Shown here piece after piece: positions 1 through 9,794 of a stretch of 64,000 nucleotides of DNA. Below the pieces are notes generated by a model, which searched no databases, was not told the DNA's origin, and worked only from the letters and a program-made list of their open reading frames with translations. Position 1 is the first letter of the stretch, and every line of letters begins with the position of its first letter. Both the position numbers and the translations under genes were made by a program. The stretch comes from Actinomycetota bacterium (GTDB lineage Bacteria; Actinomycetota; Actinomycetes; Nanopelagicales; Nanopelagicaceae). Where the stretch lies: the NCBI GenBank assembly GCA_009704505.1, contig WLEB01000002.1, positions 1-64,000 on the forward strand. Reading direction: 5' to 3'.

Positions 1-48
1 ACACGTTAAGCAATTGCTTAACTATTTACGCGTAATAAGGGGATTTCT

Positions 49-504
49 ATGAACAAGGCCCAATTCATTGCGGCGCTAGCTCCACATTTCAATGACAGCA
101 AGAAAGAAGCAGCACATGCTGTAGATATTGTTTTTGACACAATCGTTCGCAGCCTTTCAAAGGGCGAAGATGTGATGATTAACGATTTTGGTAAATTTAA
201 GAAAGTAGATCGCAAAGCACGTATGGGCCGTAACCCATTTACTGGCGAAACGATCAAGATCAAGGCTTCTAAGAAGGCTCGCTTCCTTCCTGCAAAGGGA
301 CTCAAGGATGTAATCTCAGGTGAACGCAAGTTGGGGCCTGCTCCAAAGCCAGAACCAAAGGTTGAAAAGGCATCTGCAAAGAAAGCAGCTCCAAAGAAGG
401 CCGCTAAGAAGTCAGCTAAGAAGAGTGCAAAGAAGGCTGTTAAAAAAGCAAAGCCAGCCGCTCGTAAAACAGCTAAGAAAGCAAAGAAGGCTAAGAAGAA
501 GTAA
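49..504 (+). CDS. hup: HU-family DNA-binding protein with Lys/Ala-rich C-terminal tail (HupB-like)
   Basis: MNKAQFIAALAPHF...GRNPFTGETIKIKASKKARFLPAKGLKD HU core, then a KKAAKKSAKK tail typical of actinobacterial HU. Confidence 0.95.
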   Translation: MNKAQFIAALAPHFNDSKKEAAHAVDIVFDTIVRSLSKGEDVMINDFGKFKKVDRKARMGRNPFTGETIKIKASKKARFLPAKGLKDVISGERKLGPAPKPEPKVEKASAKKAAPKKAAKKSAKKSAKKAVKKAKPAARKTAKKAKKAKKK

Positions 505-523
505 ATCTGTAAAGATTTATAGG

Positions 524-553
524 CGGGGCTAGCATCTGCTAGCCCCGTTTTTT
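524..553 (+). terminator. Intrinsic terminator after hup
   Basis: CGGGGCTAGC-atct-GCTAGCCCCG perfect 10-bp stem followed by TTTTTT. Confidence 0.92.
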
Positions 554-559
554 CTGTAA

Positions 560-1360
560 TTGACTACTATTGACGTTGTGGCTGACTACAAGGTTTCTTA
601 TGCGCCGCCTGTCGGCAAGCCGTTGGGTTCAAATAAGACAATCAGGTTTATAAGCTCTGTACTTATCCCGCTCATGACTTTGATTTCAAAAAAGAATTGG
701 CGCGGTAGCGAGAACATTCCACGTTCTGGAAAGATAATTATTGCCAGCAACCATGTTTCTTACATGGACGTACTTTTCTTTGGACACTTTCTCTACGGTA
801 ATGGCCGTGCCCCTCGTTTCATTGGGAAAGAGGGCGTATTCAAAATTCCAGTGATCGGCAAACTTCTTTTGGCCGCAGGTCAGGTTCCAGTAGTTCGTGA
901 AAGTAAGGATGCATCTAAAGCAGTCCAACATGCCGTTAAGTTATTAGAAGCTGGTCACTGTCTTGGTGTCTACCCGGAAGGCACATTGACACGCGATCCC
1001 GATGGTTGGCCAATGGTGGCAAAGACCGGATTGGCACGTCTTGCGATTATCACCCAAACCCCGGTTATTCCAGTGGCCCAATGGGGTACGCAGATAATCA
1101 TGCCAACCTATGAGAAGAAAATTAAGTTCTTTCCCCGTACACCAATTAAGATCTTGGCAGGTGAACCGCTAGATTTTTCACCCTGGTACGGTAAAGAAAA
1201 TGATCCAGCAGCACTTGTGGAGGCAACTGCCTTTGCAATGCGAGCGATCACCGAGCTACTAGAGGAGCTGCGGGGGCAGAAACGACCAGTGGAGATTTTT
1301 GATCCTCACAACTCAGATCTACCCCGAACAGGTAACTTTAAGAAGGCAAGGAAGAAATGA
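560..1360 (+). CDS. 1-acyl-sn-glycerol-3-phosphate acyltransferase (PlsC family); start uncertain
   Basis: NHVSYMD and YPEGTLTRD acyltransferase motifs; GTG at 578 is an alternative start. Confidence 0.88.
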   Translation: MTTIDVVADYKVSYAPPVGKPLGSNKTIRFISSVLIPLMTLISKKNWRGSENIPRSGKIIIASNHVSYMDVLFFGHFLYGNGRAPRFIGKEGVFKIPVIGKLLLAAGQVPVVRESKDASKAVQHAVKLLEAGHCLGVYPEGTLTRDPDGWPMVAKTGLARLAIITQTPVIPVAQWGTQIIMPTYEKKIKFFPRTPIKILAGEPLDFSPWYGKENDPAALVEATAFAMRAITELLEELRGQKRPVEIFDPHNSDLPRTGNFKKARKK

Positions 1361-2358
1361 GCAAAGTAGTCGTTTTGGGCGCCGGACAATGGGGCTCAAC
1401 TTTGGCACAAGTTCTAAGTGATGCAGGCAACCATGTACTGATCTGGGGGCGTGATCAAAAAGTTGTGGATGAAATCAATCAATCTCACACTAACACTAAA
1501 TATTTGGGTGAAAATGTTTTGCCAGTTGGCTTAAAGGCAACAACAGATCTAAAGGAAGCTTTTGATTACTCTAACATTTACGTAGTTGCGGTTCCGGCTC
1601 AAGTGCTACGCGAAAATCTCATTCTCTGGAAGCCATTGGTTCAAACTAACGCAATATACATAAGTACGTTAAAGGGAATTGAAGAGAGCACTTTGTCTCG
1701 AATGACGGAGATCATTGAACAAGTGCTAGAGACAAAAAACGTTGCGATCATTACAGGGCCAAATCTTGCTAATGAACTTATCTTGCGCCAGCCAGCAGGT
1801 GCAATCGCAGCAGCGCCAACAATGGCGTTGGCAGAAAAAGTTCAGAATTTATTTTCAACTCCCTATTATCGAGTGTATCCATCGGTTGACGTTTTGGGAT
1901 GCGAGCTTGCAGGTGCTATCAAATCAGTAATCGCACTGGCAGTTGGTATGTCTATCGGTATGAATTTAGGTGAAAACACTCAAGCAATGTTGATTACTCG
2001 GGGATTACACGAAGTGGCTCGTTTGTGTGCAGCCCACAAAGCTGATCCACTCAGTGCTGCAGGCCTTGCTGGAATGGGAGATCTTGTTGCAAGTTGTGGA
2101 TCACCTTTATCTCGCAATAGAACATTCGGTGAAGTTCTCGGACGAAGTGGTTCAATGGAGATCGCCAGAAGAGATGTTGCAAAAACGGTAGAAGGAGTTG
2201 CATCATCTAGTGCGGTGCTTGAGATTGCACACCGTGTGGGTGTTGAAGTACCCGTAATTGAGGCAGTGGCAGATGTAGTTTCAGAAACAATTACTCCTTC
2301 TCAGGCCTTAGATCGCCTTATGGAAATCAGCATCAAATCTGAGAACTTCATCCAATGA
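1357..2358 (+). CDS. gpsA: NAD(P)-dependent glycerol-3-phosphate dehydrogenase
   Basis: VVLGAGQWGSTLAQVLSDAG nucleotide-binding motif; GpsA-type C-terminal domain; 4-nt overlap with upstream gene. Confidence 0.95.
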   Translation: MSKVVVLGAGQWGSTLAQVLSDAGNHVLIWGRDQKVVDEINQSHTNTKYLGENVLPVGLKATTDLKEAFDYSNIYVVAVPAQVLRENLILWKPLVQTNAIYISTLKGIEESTLSRMTEIIEQVLETKNVAIITGPNLANELILRQPAGAIAAAPTMALAEKVQNLFSTPYYRVYPSVDVLGCELAGAIKSVIALAVGMSIGMNLGENTQAMLITRGLHEVARLCAAHKADPLSAAGLAGMGDLVASCGSPLSRNRTFGEVLGRSGSMEIARRDVAKTVEGVASSSAVLEIAHRVGVEVPVIEAVADVVSETITPSQALDRLMEISIKSENFIQ

Positions 2359-3392
2359 CGAAAAAAAAGATCGCCATTATCTGCGGCGGTCCAAGTAGTG
2401 AGCATGAAGTTTCTGCTCTATCGGGTGCGGGTGTTCTATCAGGCATAGATAAACAGTTATTTGATCCACTCCTTATTGGAATCACTAAATCTGGGCAATG
2501 GGTTTTACTGCCCAATGACTATCCATTAGCAATTAGTAATGGAGCCATGCCGACTATCGAATTAACTAGCAACCAGGTTGAGCTAACGGAGAATGGTTTT
2601 GAATTAAATGGAGCCCCTTTGCAGATTGACTGTGTCTTTCCAGTTTTGCATGGTGAGTTTGGTGAAGATGGCCAGATCCAACAGTTACTAGAAAATTCCA
2701 AAATCGCCTATGTTGGAAGTGGAGTTGAGGCCTCGGCCCATGCCATGGATAAATCGATTGCTAAAGCGATTTTTGCTAAGAATGGATTATTGATTGCCGA
2801 AGGCGTCGAGGTGACTGCCCTTAATTGGCAGAAGTTAACTAAGGATTTGATCTACCCAGTATTTGTTAAGCCAGCTAGTGGTGGCTCAAGTCGAGGAACT
2901 CATAAGGTTAAAGGTTCAGATTCTTTGGAAGCGGCTATCTCTGATGCTCTTACTTATGATGACAAAGTATTGGTTGAACAAGCAATCGATGGGCGCGAAA
3001 TCGAGTGTGCAGTTATCGAGCGCGAAGGTGTCATTGAGGCATCGGTTGTGGGGGAGATAATTGTTAACCCAGCTTTTGAGTTCTATGACTTTCAAGCCAA
3101 ATATCTAGACAGCGCAACTACAGTGCAGATTCCTGCCAGCATTAGCCAATCAGATTCACTCAAGATTGCAGATCAAGCAAAGACAGCGTTTAGGGCTTTG
3201 GGTTGTAGTGGCCTAGCGCGATGTGATTTCTTTTACACAAAAAAAGGTGAAATTGTAATAAATGAACTAAACACAATGCCTGGGTTTACAGGTACATCTG
3301 TGTATCCAAAACTATGGGCAGCTAGCGGGCTTACATATAGTCAATTGATAACAACCTTGATTAACTCTGCATTAAAAGCGAGTAAGAACTAG
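2355..3392 (+). CDS. ddl: D-alanine--D-alanine ligase
   Basis: CGGPSSEHEVSALSG start; VLHGEFGEDGQIQ; NELNTMPGFT. Confidence 0.96.
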   Translation: MTKKKIAIICGGPSSEHEVSALSGAGVLSGIDKQLFDPLLIGITKSGQWVLLPNDYPLAISNGAMPTIELTSNQVELTENGFELNGAPLQIDCVFPVLHGEFGEDGQIQQLLENSKIAYVGSGVEASAHAMDKSIAKAIFAKNGLLIAEGVEVTALNWQKLTKDLIYPVFVKPASGGSSRGTHKVKGSDSLEAAISDALTYDDKVLVEQAIDGREIECAVIEREGVIEASVVGEIIVNPAFEFYDFQAKYLDSATTVQIPASISQSDSLKIADQAKTAFRALGCSGLARCDFFYTKKGEIVINELNTMPGFTGTSVYPKLWAASGLTYSQLITTLINSALKASKN

Positions 3393-3399
3393 CGCGTTT

Positions 3400-3639
3400 T
3401 TAGCTTAAGTGAGTTACAGGACAAGTCAGTGTTCGAGTAATCCCAGGGACTCCTTGAACTTTGGCTAATACAAGTCGGCCAAACTCTTCCATGCTCTCAG
3501 CTTCTGCACGCATGATGACATCGTAAGGACCAGTTACGCCTTCAGAAAGTGTCACACCAGGGATTTTTGCCGCAGCATTGGCAACTCCTGCTGCTTTTCC
3601 AACTTCAGTTTGAATCAAGATGAACGCCTGTACTGACAT
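3400..3639 (-). CDS. Lrp/AsnC ligand-binding (RAM-domain-only) regulator
   Basis: MSVQAFILIQTEVGKAAGVANAAAKIPGV...GPYDVIMRAEA; conserved between ddl and thiL in Actinobacteria. Confidence 0.85.
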   Translation of the reverse strand: MSVQAFILIQTEVGKAAGVANAAAKIPGVTLSEGVTGPYDVIMRAEAESMEEFGRLVLAKVQGVPGITRTLTCPVTHLS

Positions 3640-3774
3640 GTGAGAACCCTTTCTGTTTTTGTTCAATCTGAATTCACATAGATTCCTAGTAATTTACAGA
3701 TTTCCAATTGTATGGCCGTGCGTAAACGCTACCGTAGAACTTCCTATTCTCTCTAGTCGATTAGGCTATGGGGT

Positions 3775-4728
3775 ATGAACTTCGATGAGGCAGGCGTTAT
3801 CCAACTGCTCAGCGGCATTTTCGGGAGCAACCATCGTGGAGTCGATATTGGGATTGGTGATGACGGGGCTGTGGTCAAAACCAGCGATAGGACCGTGATT
3901 ACAAATGATGTTGCTGTGGAGGGTACACATTTTCAAACTGAGTGGAGCAGCGCCTTTGAGATTGGACGGAAGATTACAGCGGCCAATCTTGCAGATGTTT
4001 ATGCAATGGGCGGACAGCCACAGTATTTGGTAGTGGCACTGACTTTAACTGGTGATGAATCTTTAGATTGGATCGAGGAGTTAGCACAGGGAATTGCCCA
4101 CGAAGCCAACAGTTGCGGGGCAGTAGTTGTTGGAGGCGACCTTGCAAAGGGTGAGAACAAAAGCATTTCAATCACGGCGCTAGGTAATGTTCAAAGTCCG
4201 ATTAAACGTTCAGGTGCTCAGGTAGGCGATGGAATTTATCTCTCATCACTTCCTGGTTGGTCTGCTGCAGGTTTAGCGATACTTCAAAGTTCGATCACTT
4301 CTGGTCCTGAATTAATTGGTGATAATGACTTTGCCAACCATGCTGTTAGTGAATTCTCTGCACCCACAGTCGATTACGCAGAGGCCGTAGCCTTCGCGTC
4401 ATCGGGCGCCCATAGCTTGACCGACATTAGTGATGCATTTGTAATTCAAGCCAAACAGATGGCAGATGCATCCAAGGTTACCTTTGAAATTGATCAAGAA
4501 CTCATCACAAAAAATGTTGAGTTCGAGAGTCTCAAAGAGTTAGCAGATTTACTTGAAACTGATGTATGGCAGTGGATCTTTGCTGGAGGAGAAGACCATG
4601 TTTTCTTAGCAACAGGTAAGAATCTCAATGGGTTTAAGGTTGGCACGGTAATTGAAGTTATTGATGGGCAAAGTCTTACTGGTGTAGAAATGAAAAAAGC
4701 GCCAGATACCTGGCGCCATTTTCAATAA
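3775..4728 (+). CDS. thiL: Thiamine-monophosphate kinase
   Basis: GIGDDGAVV; TNDVAVEGTHF; VGGDLAKG; AM-synthase-like fold motifs. Confidence 0.93.
   Translation: MNFDEAGVIQLLSGIFGSNHRGVDIGIGDDGAVVKTSDRTVITNDVAVEGTHFQTEWSSAFEIGRKITAANLADVYAMGGQPQYLVVALTLTGDESLDWIEELAQGIAHEANSCGAVVVGGDLAKGENKSISITALGNVQSPIKRSGAQVGDGIYLSSLPGWSAAGLAILQSSITSGPELIGDNDFANHAVSEFSAPTVDYAEAVAFASSGAHSLTDISDAFVIQAKQMADASKVTFEIDQELITKNVEFESLKELADLLETDVWQWIFAGGEDHVFLATGKNLNGFKVGTVIEVIDGQSLTGVEMKKAPDTWRHFQ
4699..4716. terminator. Bidirectional terminator hairpin inside 3' end of thiL
   Basis: GCGCCA-gatacc-TGGCGC; T-rich on + strand (cATTTTc) and T6 on - strand (GCGCTTTTTTC) for rpmB. Confidence 0.7.
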
Positions 4729-4740
4729 AATTAACAGTAA

Positions 4741-4926
4741 TTAGCGAACGACTTTTCCAGCCTTAAGGCAAGAAGTGCAGACGTTTTGACGCTTAGTGCT
4801 TCCACCGACAAGAGTGCGAACACGTTGAATATTTGGATTCCAACGACGACGTGTCTTTACCTGTGAGTGTGAGACGTTATTACCAAAGCTGGGGCCTTTG
4901 CCACAGATATCGCATGTTGCTGCCAT
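4741..4926 (-). CDS. rpmB: 50S ribosomal protein L28
   Basis: [34 protein letters not shown]. Confidence 0.97.
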   Translation of the reverse strand: MAATCDICGKGPSFGNNVSHSQVKTRRRWNPNIQRVRTLVGGSTKRQNVCTSCLKAGKVVR

Positions 4927-5139
4927 GGCAGAACTCCTTAAAATGTTTGACATGAATCATGTTCTCTAGCGGTGCTTTTCGAACAGGGCGTAAGGGTATC
5001 GCGTAGGCAGGGTCAGATGCCAATTCCTCTTCAACCGACCGGAAAGAGGCCCACATACGCGAGGTTTTCGCCCAAAACTTGAGGAGTCAATTCTTGAGAA
5101 TTTCACAATCTCAAACCTCATAAAGGGGAGAATGAACCC

Positions 5140-7317
5140 GTGGCTAATCTAGAGAACAAGGTCTCATCGGTAATTGGAGACAGGACCGCAAAGGTTTTAG
5201 AGGCCACCTTCGGTATAAAAAACATCGGAGATCTGATGAGACATTACCCGCGGCGATACATGGTTCGTGGAGAGCTATCGGATATTTCGCAGTTAAATGA
5301 AGGAGATGAAACAACCATCCTTGCGCAGATTTATTCAGCAACAAATAGACCAATGCGCGGGCGCAAAGGAAGCATGTTAGAGGTAATCGTTACTGATGGA
5401 ACTGACAAACTTTCCCTCACATTTTTTAATCAAGCATGGCGCGAAAAAGACTTAAAGGTCGGGCGACAAGGTTTGTTTGCCGGCAAGATTGGTGTTTTTA
5501 ACAATAAGAAACAGCTGACACATCCAGACTATGAACTTATTCCAGATGGTTCTGATTTGGATACGGCGGTTGAGGGTTTTGCCGGCAAGTATTTACCCGT
5601 CTATCCAGCCTCTTCGAAACTGCCTTCGTGGAAGATTTCACAGTGCATGCAATTGGCGATCGGTTCACTTGAAGAAGTTGAAGATTTTCTGCCTGAAACA
5701 ATTAGACAAAAGCATGGATATCCCACTTTGCACCAAGCTTTGGTTCAACTACATCAACCAGCAGATCTAGAACATGCCGAATTAGCACGAGCGCGCTTGA
5801 CCTTTGATGAAGCATTTCTGCTGCAATCTTTATTGGTATTGCGTCGAAATGAACTCAAGAAGCTCAATTCAAATCCAATCAAGAAAATTGCGGCAGGATT
5901 ACTAGATTCATTTGATAAGTCACTTCCTTTTCAACTCACAGCAGGTCAGTTGCACGTTAGCAAAGAGATTGAATCAGATTTAGCCCAGTCACATCCCATG
6001 CATCGTTTGCTTCAAGGTGAAGTTGGTTCAGGAAAAACAATCGTGGCCCTAAGAGCAATGCTTGCAGTTGTAGATAGCGGAGGACAGGCTGCATTGCTAG
6101 CACCAACTGAGGTGCTGGCTGGACAACATCTTCGAACAATCACAAAATTACTAGGTGATCTCTCTCAAGGCGGAATGTTGGGTGGAAACGAAAATGCTAC
6201 TCGAGTAGTTCTTTTGACTGGATCACAAAGTGCTGTTGATCGAAAAGAATCGTTAGCAATGGCAGCAGATGGTGTTGCAGGTATTGTGATCGGAACACAT
6301 GCATTACTCGGCGAAAAAGTAGCCTTTAAAAATCTTGGATTAATCGTTGTTGATGAACAGCATCGTTTCGGCGTGGAACAACGTGATGCACTTAAAGAAA
6401 AAGCAACACTGCCTCCTCATCTATTGGTAATGACTGCAACTCCAATTCCGCGTACTGTGGCAATGACTGTATTTGGCGATTTAGATGTTTCAACTCTTCG
6501 AGAGCTGCCTTTAGGTCGTCAACCAATCACTACGCATGTAGTTCCAGTAAAGGAAAAACCTCATTACTTGGAGCGTACCTGGCAACGAATTAAGGAAGAA
6601 GTAGCGCAAGGTCATCAGGCCTACATCGTGGCTCCCAGGGTTTCTGCTATTGAAGAAAGTAATGCAGATGCTGATTTGGACTTTCTTTTCGGTGAAGAAT
6701 CAGATGAGATAGCAGCAGTTGAGGAACTTGCTCCTTCACTTCATTCGGGAGCCTTAATGGGATTGCGGATAGCTGTTCTACACGGTCGTCTTTCAGCCGA
6801 AGAAAAAGACACAACTATGCAGGCTTTTTCAAAAGGTGAGATAGATGTTTTAGTTTCAACTACCGTTATAGAAGTTGGCGTAGATGTGGCTAATGCAACA
6901 ATTATGGTAATTATGGATGCTGATCGCTTTGGTGTTTCGCAGCTGCACCAACTGCGTGGTCGAGTGGGTCGTGGAACTTCACCAGGTTTGTGTCTACTTG
7001 TTACTTCTAGTGAAGATTCCTCTCCTGCCCGCCAACGATTAGATGCTGTTGCCAAAACACTAGATGGGTTCGAGCTCTCACGAATAGATCTAGAACAACG
7101 GCGTGAAGGTGATGTTCTAGGAGCATCTCAGTCAGGAACAAGATCGCATTTGAGATTACTTCGAGTGCTTCGAGATGAAGAGTTGATTGAACAAGCAAGG
7201 CAAGATGCACAGGATCTAATCTCAATAGATAAAGAATTAACCAGTTATCCTGCCCTAAAGTTAGAGTTGGCTAGGTTGCAACGCGATCAAGCAGTTGATT
7301 ATCTAGATAAGGGGTGA
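5140..7317 (+). CDS. recG: ATP-dependent DNA helicase RecG
   Basis: LLQGEVGSGKTIVALRAML, DEQHRFGVEQR, TATPIPRT, QLRGRVGRG; GTG start. Confidence 0.97.
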   Translation: MANLENKVSSVIGDRTAKVLEATFGIKNIGDLMRHYPRRYMVRGELSDISQLNEGDETTILAQIYSATNRPMRGRKGSMLEVIVTDGTDKLSLTFFNQAWREKDLKVGRQGLFAGKIGVFNNKKQLTHPDYELIPDGSDLDTAVEGFAGKYLPVYPASSKLPSWKISQCMQLAIGSLEEVEDFLPETIRQKHGYPTLHQALVQLHQPADLEHAELARARLTFDEAFLLQSLLVLRRNELKKLNSNPIKKIAAGLLDSFDKSLPFQLTAGQLHVSKEIESDLAQSHPMHRLLQGEVGSGKTIVALRAMLAVVDSGGQAALLAPTEVLAGQHLRTITKLLGDLSQGGMLGGNENATRVVLLTGSQSAVDRKESLAMAADGVAGIVIGTHALLGEKVAFKNLGLIVVDEQHRFGVEQRDALKEKATLPPHLLVMTATPIPRTVAMTVFGDLDVSTLRELPLGRQPITTHVVPVKEKPHYLERTWQRIKEEVAQGHQAYIVAPRVSAIEESNADADLDFLFGEESDEIAAVEELAPSLHSGALMGLRIAVLHGRLSAEEKDTTMQAFSKGEIDVLVSTTVIEVGVDVANATIMVIMDADRFGVSQLHQLRGRVGRGTSPGLCLLVTSSEDSSPARQRLDAVAKTLDGFELSRIDLEQRREGDVLGASQSGTRSHLRLLRVLRDEELIEQARQDAQDLISIDKELTSYPALKLELARLQRDQAVDYLDKG

Positions 7318-7321
7318 GCTG

Positions 7322-7891
7322 TTGCGGATAATTGCTGGCGTAGCCAAAGGTAGAAATTTAGGAACAGTGGCAGATGCAACCAGGCCCACTTCTGATCGCG
7401 CTCGTGAGGGCCTTTTCTCATCTCTTGCATCCGAGTTTGGAACCTTCGAAGGATTACGTGTTCTAGATCTTTTTGCAGGATCTGGTGCAATAGGCCTTGA
7501 ATCACTTTCTCGAGGCGCCACACTTGTTCATGTTGTTGAAAGAGATGATCAGGCGATCAAGACCATAGAGGCCAATTATGAGTTAGTGAAAAAATCTAAT
7601 CCAGATGGCAAACTCCAAATATTTGGTATGAGTGTTGAACGCTTTCTCAATGATCAACCTAAGGAGAAATACCACCTGATTTATATAGATCCTCCATATG
7701 ATTTTTCTAACCAAGAAGTTGAAGATACGCTCAGTAAATTACATGATCATGATTTTTTAAACAGCGATGCATTTATTGCAGTAGAGCGCAATACAAGGAT
7801 GGATCAATTCATTTGGCCTGATGCCTTTATCCCAGCGCGTGAGCGAAATTATGGGCAGGCCACCATCTATTACGCCAATTTTCAGCCTTAA
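7322..7891 (+). CDS. rsmD: 16S rRNA (guanine966-N2)-methyltransferase
   Basis: MRIIAGVAKGRNL, RVLDLFAGSGAIGLESLSRG, YIDPPYDF. Confidence 0.95.
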   Translation: MRIIAGVAKGRNLGTVADATRPTSDRAREGLFSSLASEFGTFEGLRVLDLFAGSGAIGLESLSRGATLVHVVERDDQAIKTIEANYELVKKSNPDGKLQIFGMSVERFLNDQPKEKYHLIYIDPPYDFSNQEVEDTLSKLHDHDFLNSDAFIAVERNTRMDQFIWPDAFIPARERNYGQATIYYANFQP

Positions 7892-7930
7892 GAATGGATT
7901 ACTCGCCCGTCTATTGCTAGCGTTTGGTCT

Positions 7931-8410
7931 ATGAAGCGCGCTGTTTGCCCTGGATCCTTTGATCCAATCACTTACGGGCACTTAGATATCATCGAACGCG
8001 CCGCCCAACAATTTGATCACGTTGTAGTTGCTGTTCTAGAAAACCGCACTAAAGCATCTTTGTTTACAGTCCAAGAGCGAATTAAAATGATTTCAGAAGT
8101 TACCAGTAGATTTCCAAATGTTTCTGTAGATTCTTGGAGTGGATTATTGGTTGAATACTGTAAGAGCAATTCAATCCAAGCAATTGTGAAGGGTTTGCGC
8201 GCTGTAACTGATTTTGATTATGAACTCCAGATGGCTCAGGTGAATTTACAGGGCTCGGGCGTTGAAACCATGTTTATGGCTACATCTCCAACTCATTCAT
8301 TCTTGTCATCATCTTTGGTCAAAGAACTCGCGCACTATTCTGGTGATGTCTCATCTATGGTGCCACCGTCAATCAATGAAGCGCTTAAGCTTCGAATAGC
8401 AGGGGAGTAG
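7931..8410 (+). CDS. coaD: Pantetheine-phosphate adenylyltransferase
   Basis: CPGSFDPITYGHLDIIERA; VKGLRAVTDFDYE. Confidence 0.97.
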   Translation: MKRAVCPGSFDPITYGHLDIIERAAQQFDHVVVAVLENRTKASLFTVQERIKMISEVTSRFPNVSVDSWSGLLVEYCKSNSIQAIVKGLRAVTDFDYELQMAQVNLQGSGVETMFMATSPTHSFLSSSLVKELAHYSGDVSSMVPPSINEALKLRIAGE

Positions 8411-8413
8411 ATC

Positions 8414-8896
8414 ATGGAATCGATTGAGAAATTAACGTCTGCAATCACGATGATAGAAGAGGCACGAGGCGTACCCCTGTCTGCTAGTTGTGTCGTTCAT
8501 CGCGCGGAAATTCTTTCAATTTTAGATGCGGCTCGAGACGGACTACCTTCAGACTTTGCATCTGCTCATTCAATTATCGAAACTCGAAATGCGATCATTG
8601 AAGAAGCTCGATTGAGCGCTGAACAGATGATTGCAATTGCTCGTGAAGAAGTATCACAGATGGTAGAGAAAACTTCGGTTGTTCAGATTGCACGTGATGA
8701 AGCTCGTCAGATATTACAAGAGGCCAGAGAAAGCGCTGAAATTGAAAAACAAGAGATTGAAGAGTACATAGATGGCCGATTAGCAACTCTTGAAGTTATC
8801 TTGAATAAAACATTAGATGCCATTGGTCGTGGTCGGGATCGATTAGCTGGCGCAAATGACAAAGATGTTTTGTCTCAACTTGCCGAAAAGGATTAG
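8414..8896 (+). CDS. DivIVA-like coiled-coil protein, SepIVA-like (between coaD and DUF177)
   Basis: Coiled-coil rich EEARLSAEQMIAIAREEV...; position matches mycobacterial SepIVA. Confidence 0.6.
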   Translation: MESIEKLTSAITMIEEARGVPLSASCVVHRAEILSILDAARDGLPSDFASAHSIIETRNAIIEEARLSAEQMIAIAREEVSQMVEKTSVVQIARDEARQILQEARESAEIEKQEIEEYIDGRLATLEVILNKTLDAIGRGRDRLAGANDKDVLSQLAEKD

Positions 8897-8923
8897 TTGG
8901 CCTAGCCACAGATATTTGATCCC

Positions 8924-9508
8924 ATGAGTACTTCGCACAAATCCTTTCAATTAAACACGTTCGAACTTCCCAGACGTGCGGGGGAGATGAAGGAGTACTC
9001 CTTAGATATTCAGGTCAATGAGAACTTTGGTGTCAATCTGATTTCTGTTCCTGCAGGTCAGACTATTGAAGTCGATGCACGTTTGGAGTCAGTCACTGAA
9101 GGAATTCTTTTGAGCGCTGATGTTTATGCAGTTGCAAAAGGTGAATGCATACGTTGTTTAGATCCAGTAGAGATAGTTATAGAGCGAAAAATACAGGAGT
9201 TATACAACTACGAACCAACAAATGAACGTGGAAAGAAAAAGAAACACGATACTGAAATTGATGATTTAGATATTGAAGATGAGCTAATGATGCAAGGTCA
9301 GATTATGGATCTGGAAACTCCGATTCGCGATGCAGTAGTGCTCTCACTTCCCATTAATCCTTTGTGTAATCAAGATTGCTTAGGGCTTTGTCCTGAATGT
9401 GGGGAAAAATGGGCTGTCCTTGCACAAGATCATGCTCACACATCCATAGACGCACGCTGGGCAGGCTTGAAAGCTTTGGGCTCTGAAGATCCCGATTTCA
9501 AGATTTAA
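8924..9508 (+). CDS. YceD/DUF177 family protein
   Basis: CIRCLDPVEIVIERKIQELY...LPINPLCNQDCLGLCPECG. Confidence 0.92.
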   Translation: MSTSHKSFQLNTFELPRRAGEMKEYSLDIQVNENFGVNLISVPAGQTIEVDARLESVTEGILLSADVYAVAKGECIRCLDPVEIVIERKIQELYNYEPTNERGKKKKHDTEIDDLDIEDELMMQGQIMDLETPIRDAVVLSLPINPLCNQDCLGLCPECGEKWAVLAQDHAHTSIDARWAGLKALGSEDPDFKI

Positions 9509-9619
9509 CGGTTTTGAGGGATACTTACGCCCTTAGGTTAGAACGGCGATTTAGCCCAGAGAGCCTATATTTTTAAATGACTCGAATACTCGAGGAAACT
9601 GAAAGAAGAGGTTAGAAAA

Positions 9620-9793
9620 GTGCCAGTACCAAAGCGAAAAATGTCGCGTTCAAAGACGCGCTCTCGTCGTAGTCAGTGGAAAACAACTGCAGCTGCACTT
9701 GCTACATGTGGTCAATGCCAGCAACCTAAACTTCAGCACACTGCTTGCCCAACATGCGGTACATATAACCGTCGTCAGGTATTAGAGGTCTGA
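9620..9793 (+). CDS. rpmF: 50S ribosomal protein L32
   Basis: Own translation of a GTG ORF absent from the track: VPVPKRKMSRSKTRSRRSQWKTTAAALATCGQCQQPKLQHTACPTCGTYNRRQVLEV*. Confidence 0.95.
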   Translation: MPVPKRKMSRSKTRSRRSQWKTTAAALATCGQCQQPKLQHTACPTCGTYNRRQVLEV

Positions 9794-9794
9794 T

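Noticed and set aside
320-532. 70-aa ORF in alternative frame of the hup tail
   Set aside because: Frame-shifted reading of the Lys-codon-rich repeat, no independent support
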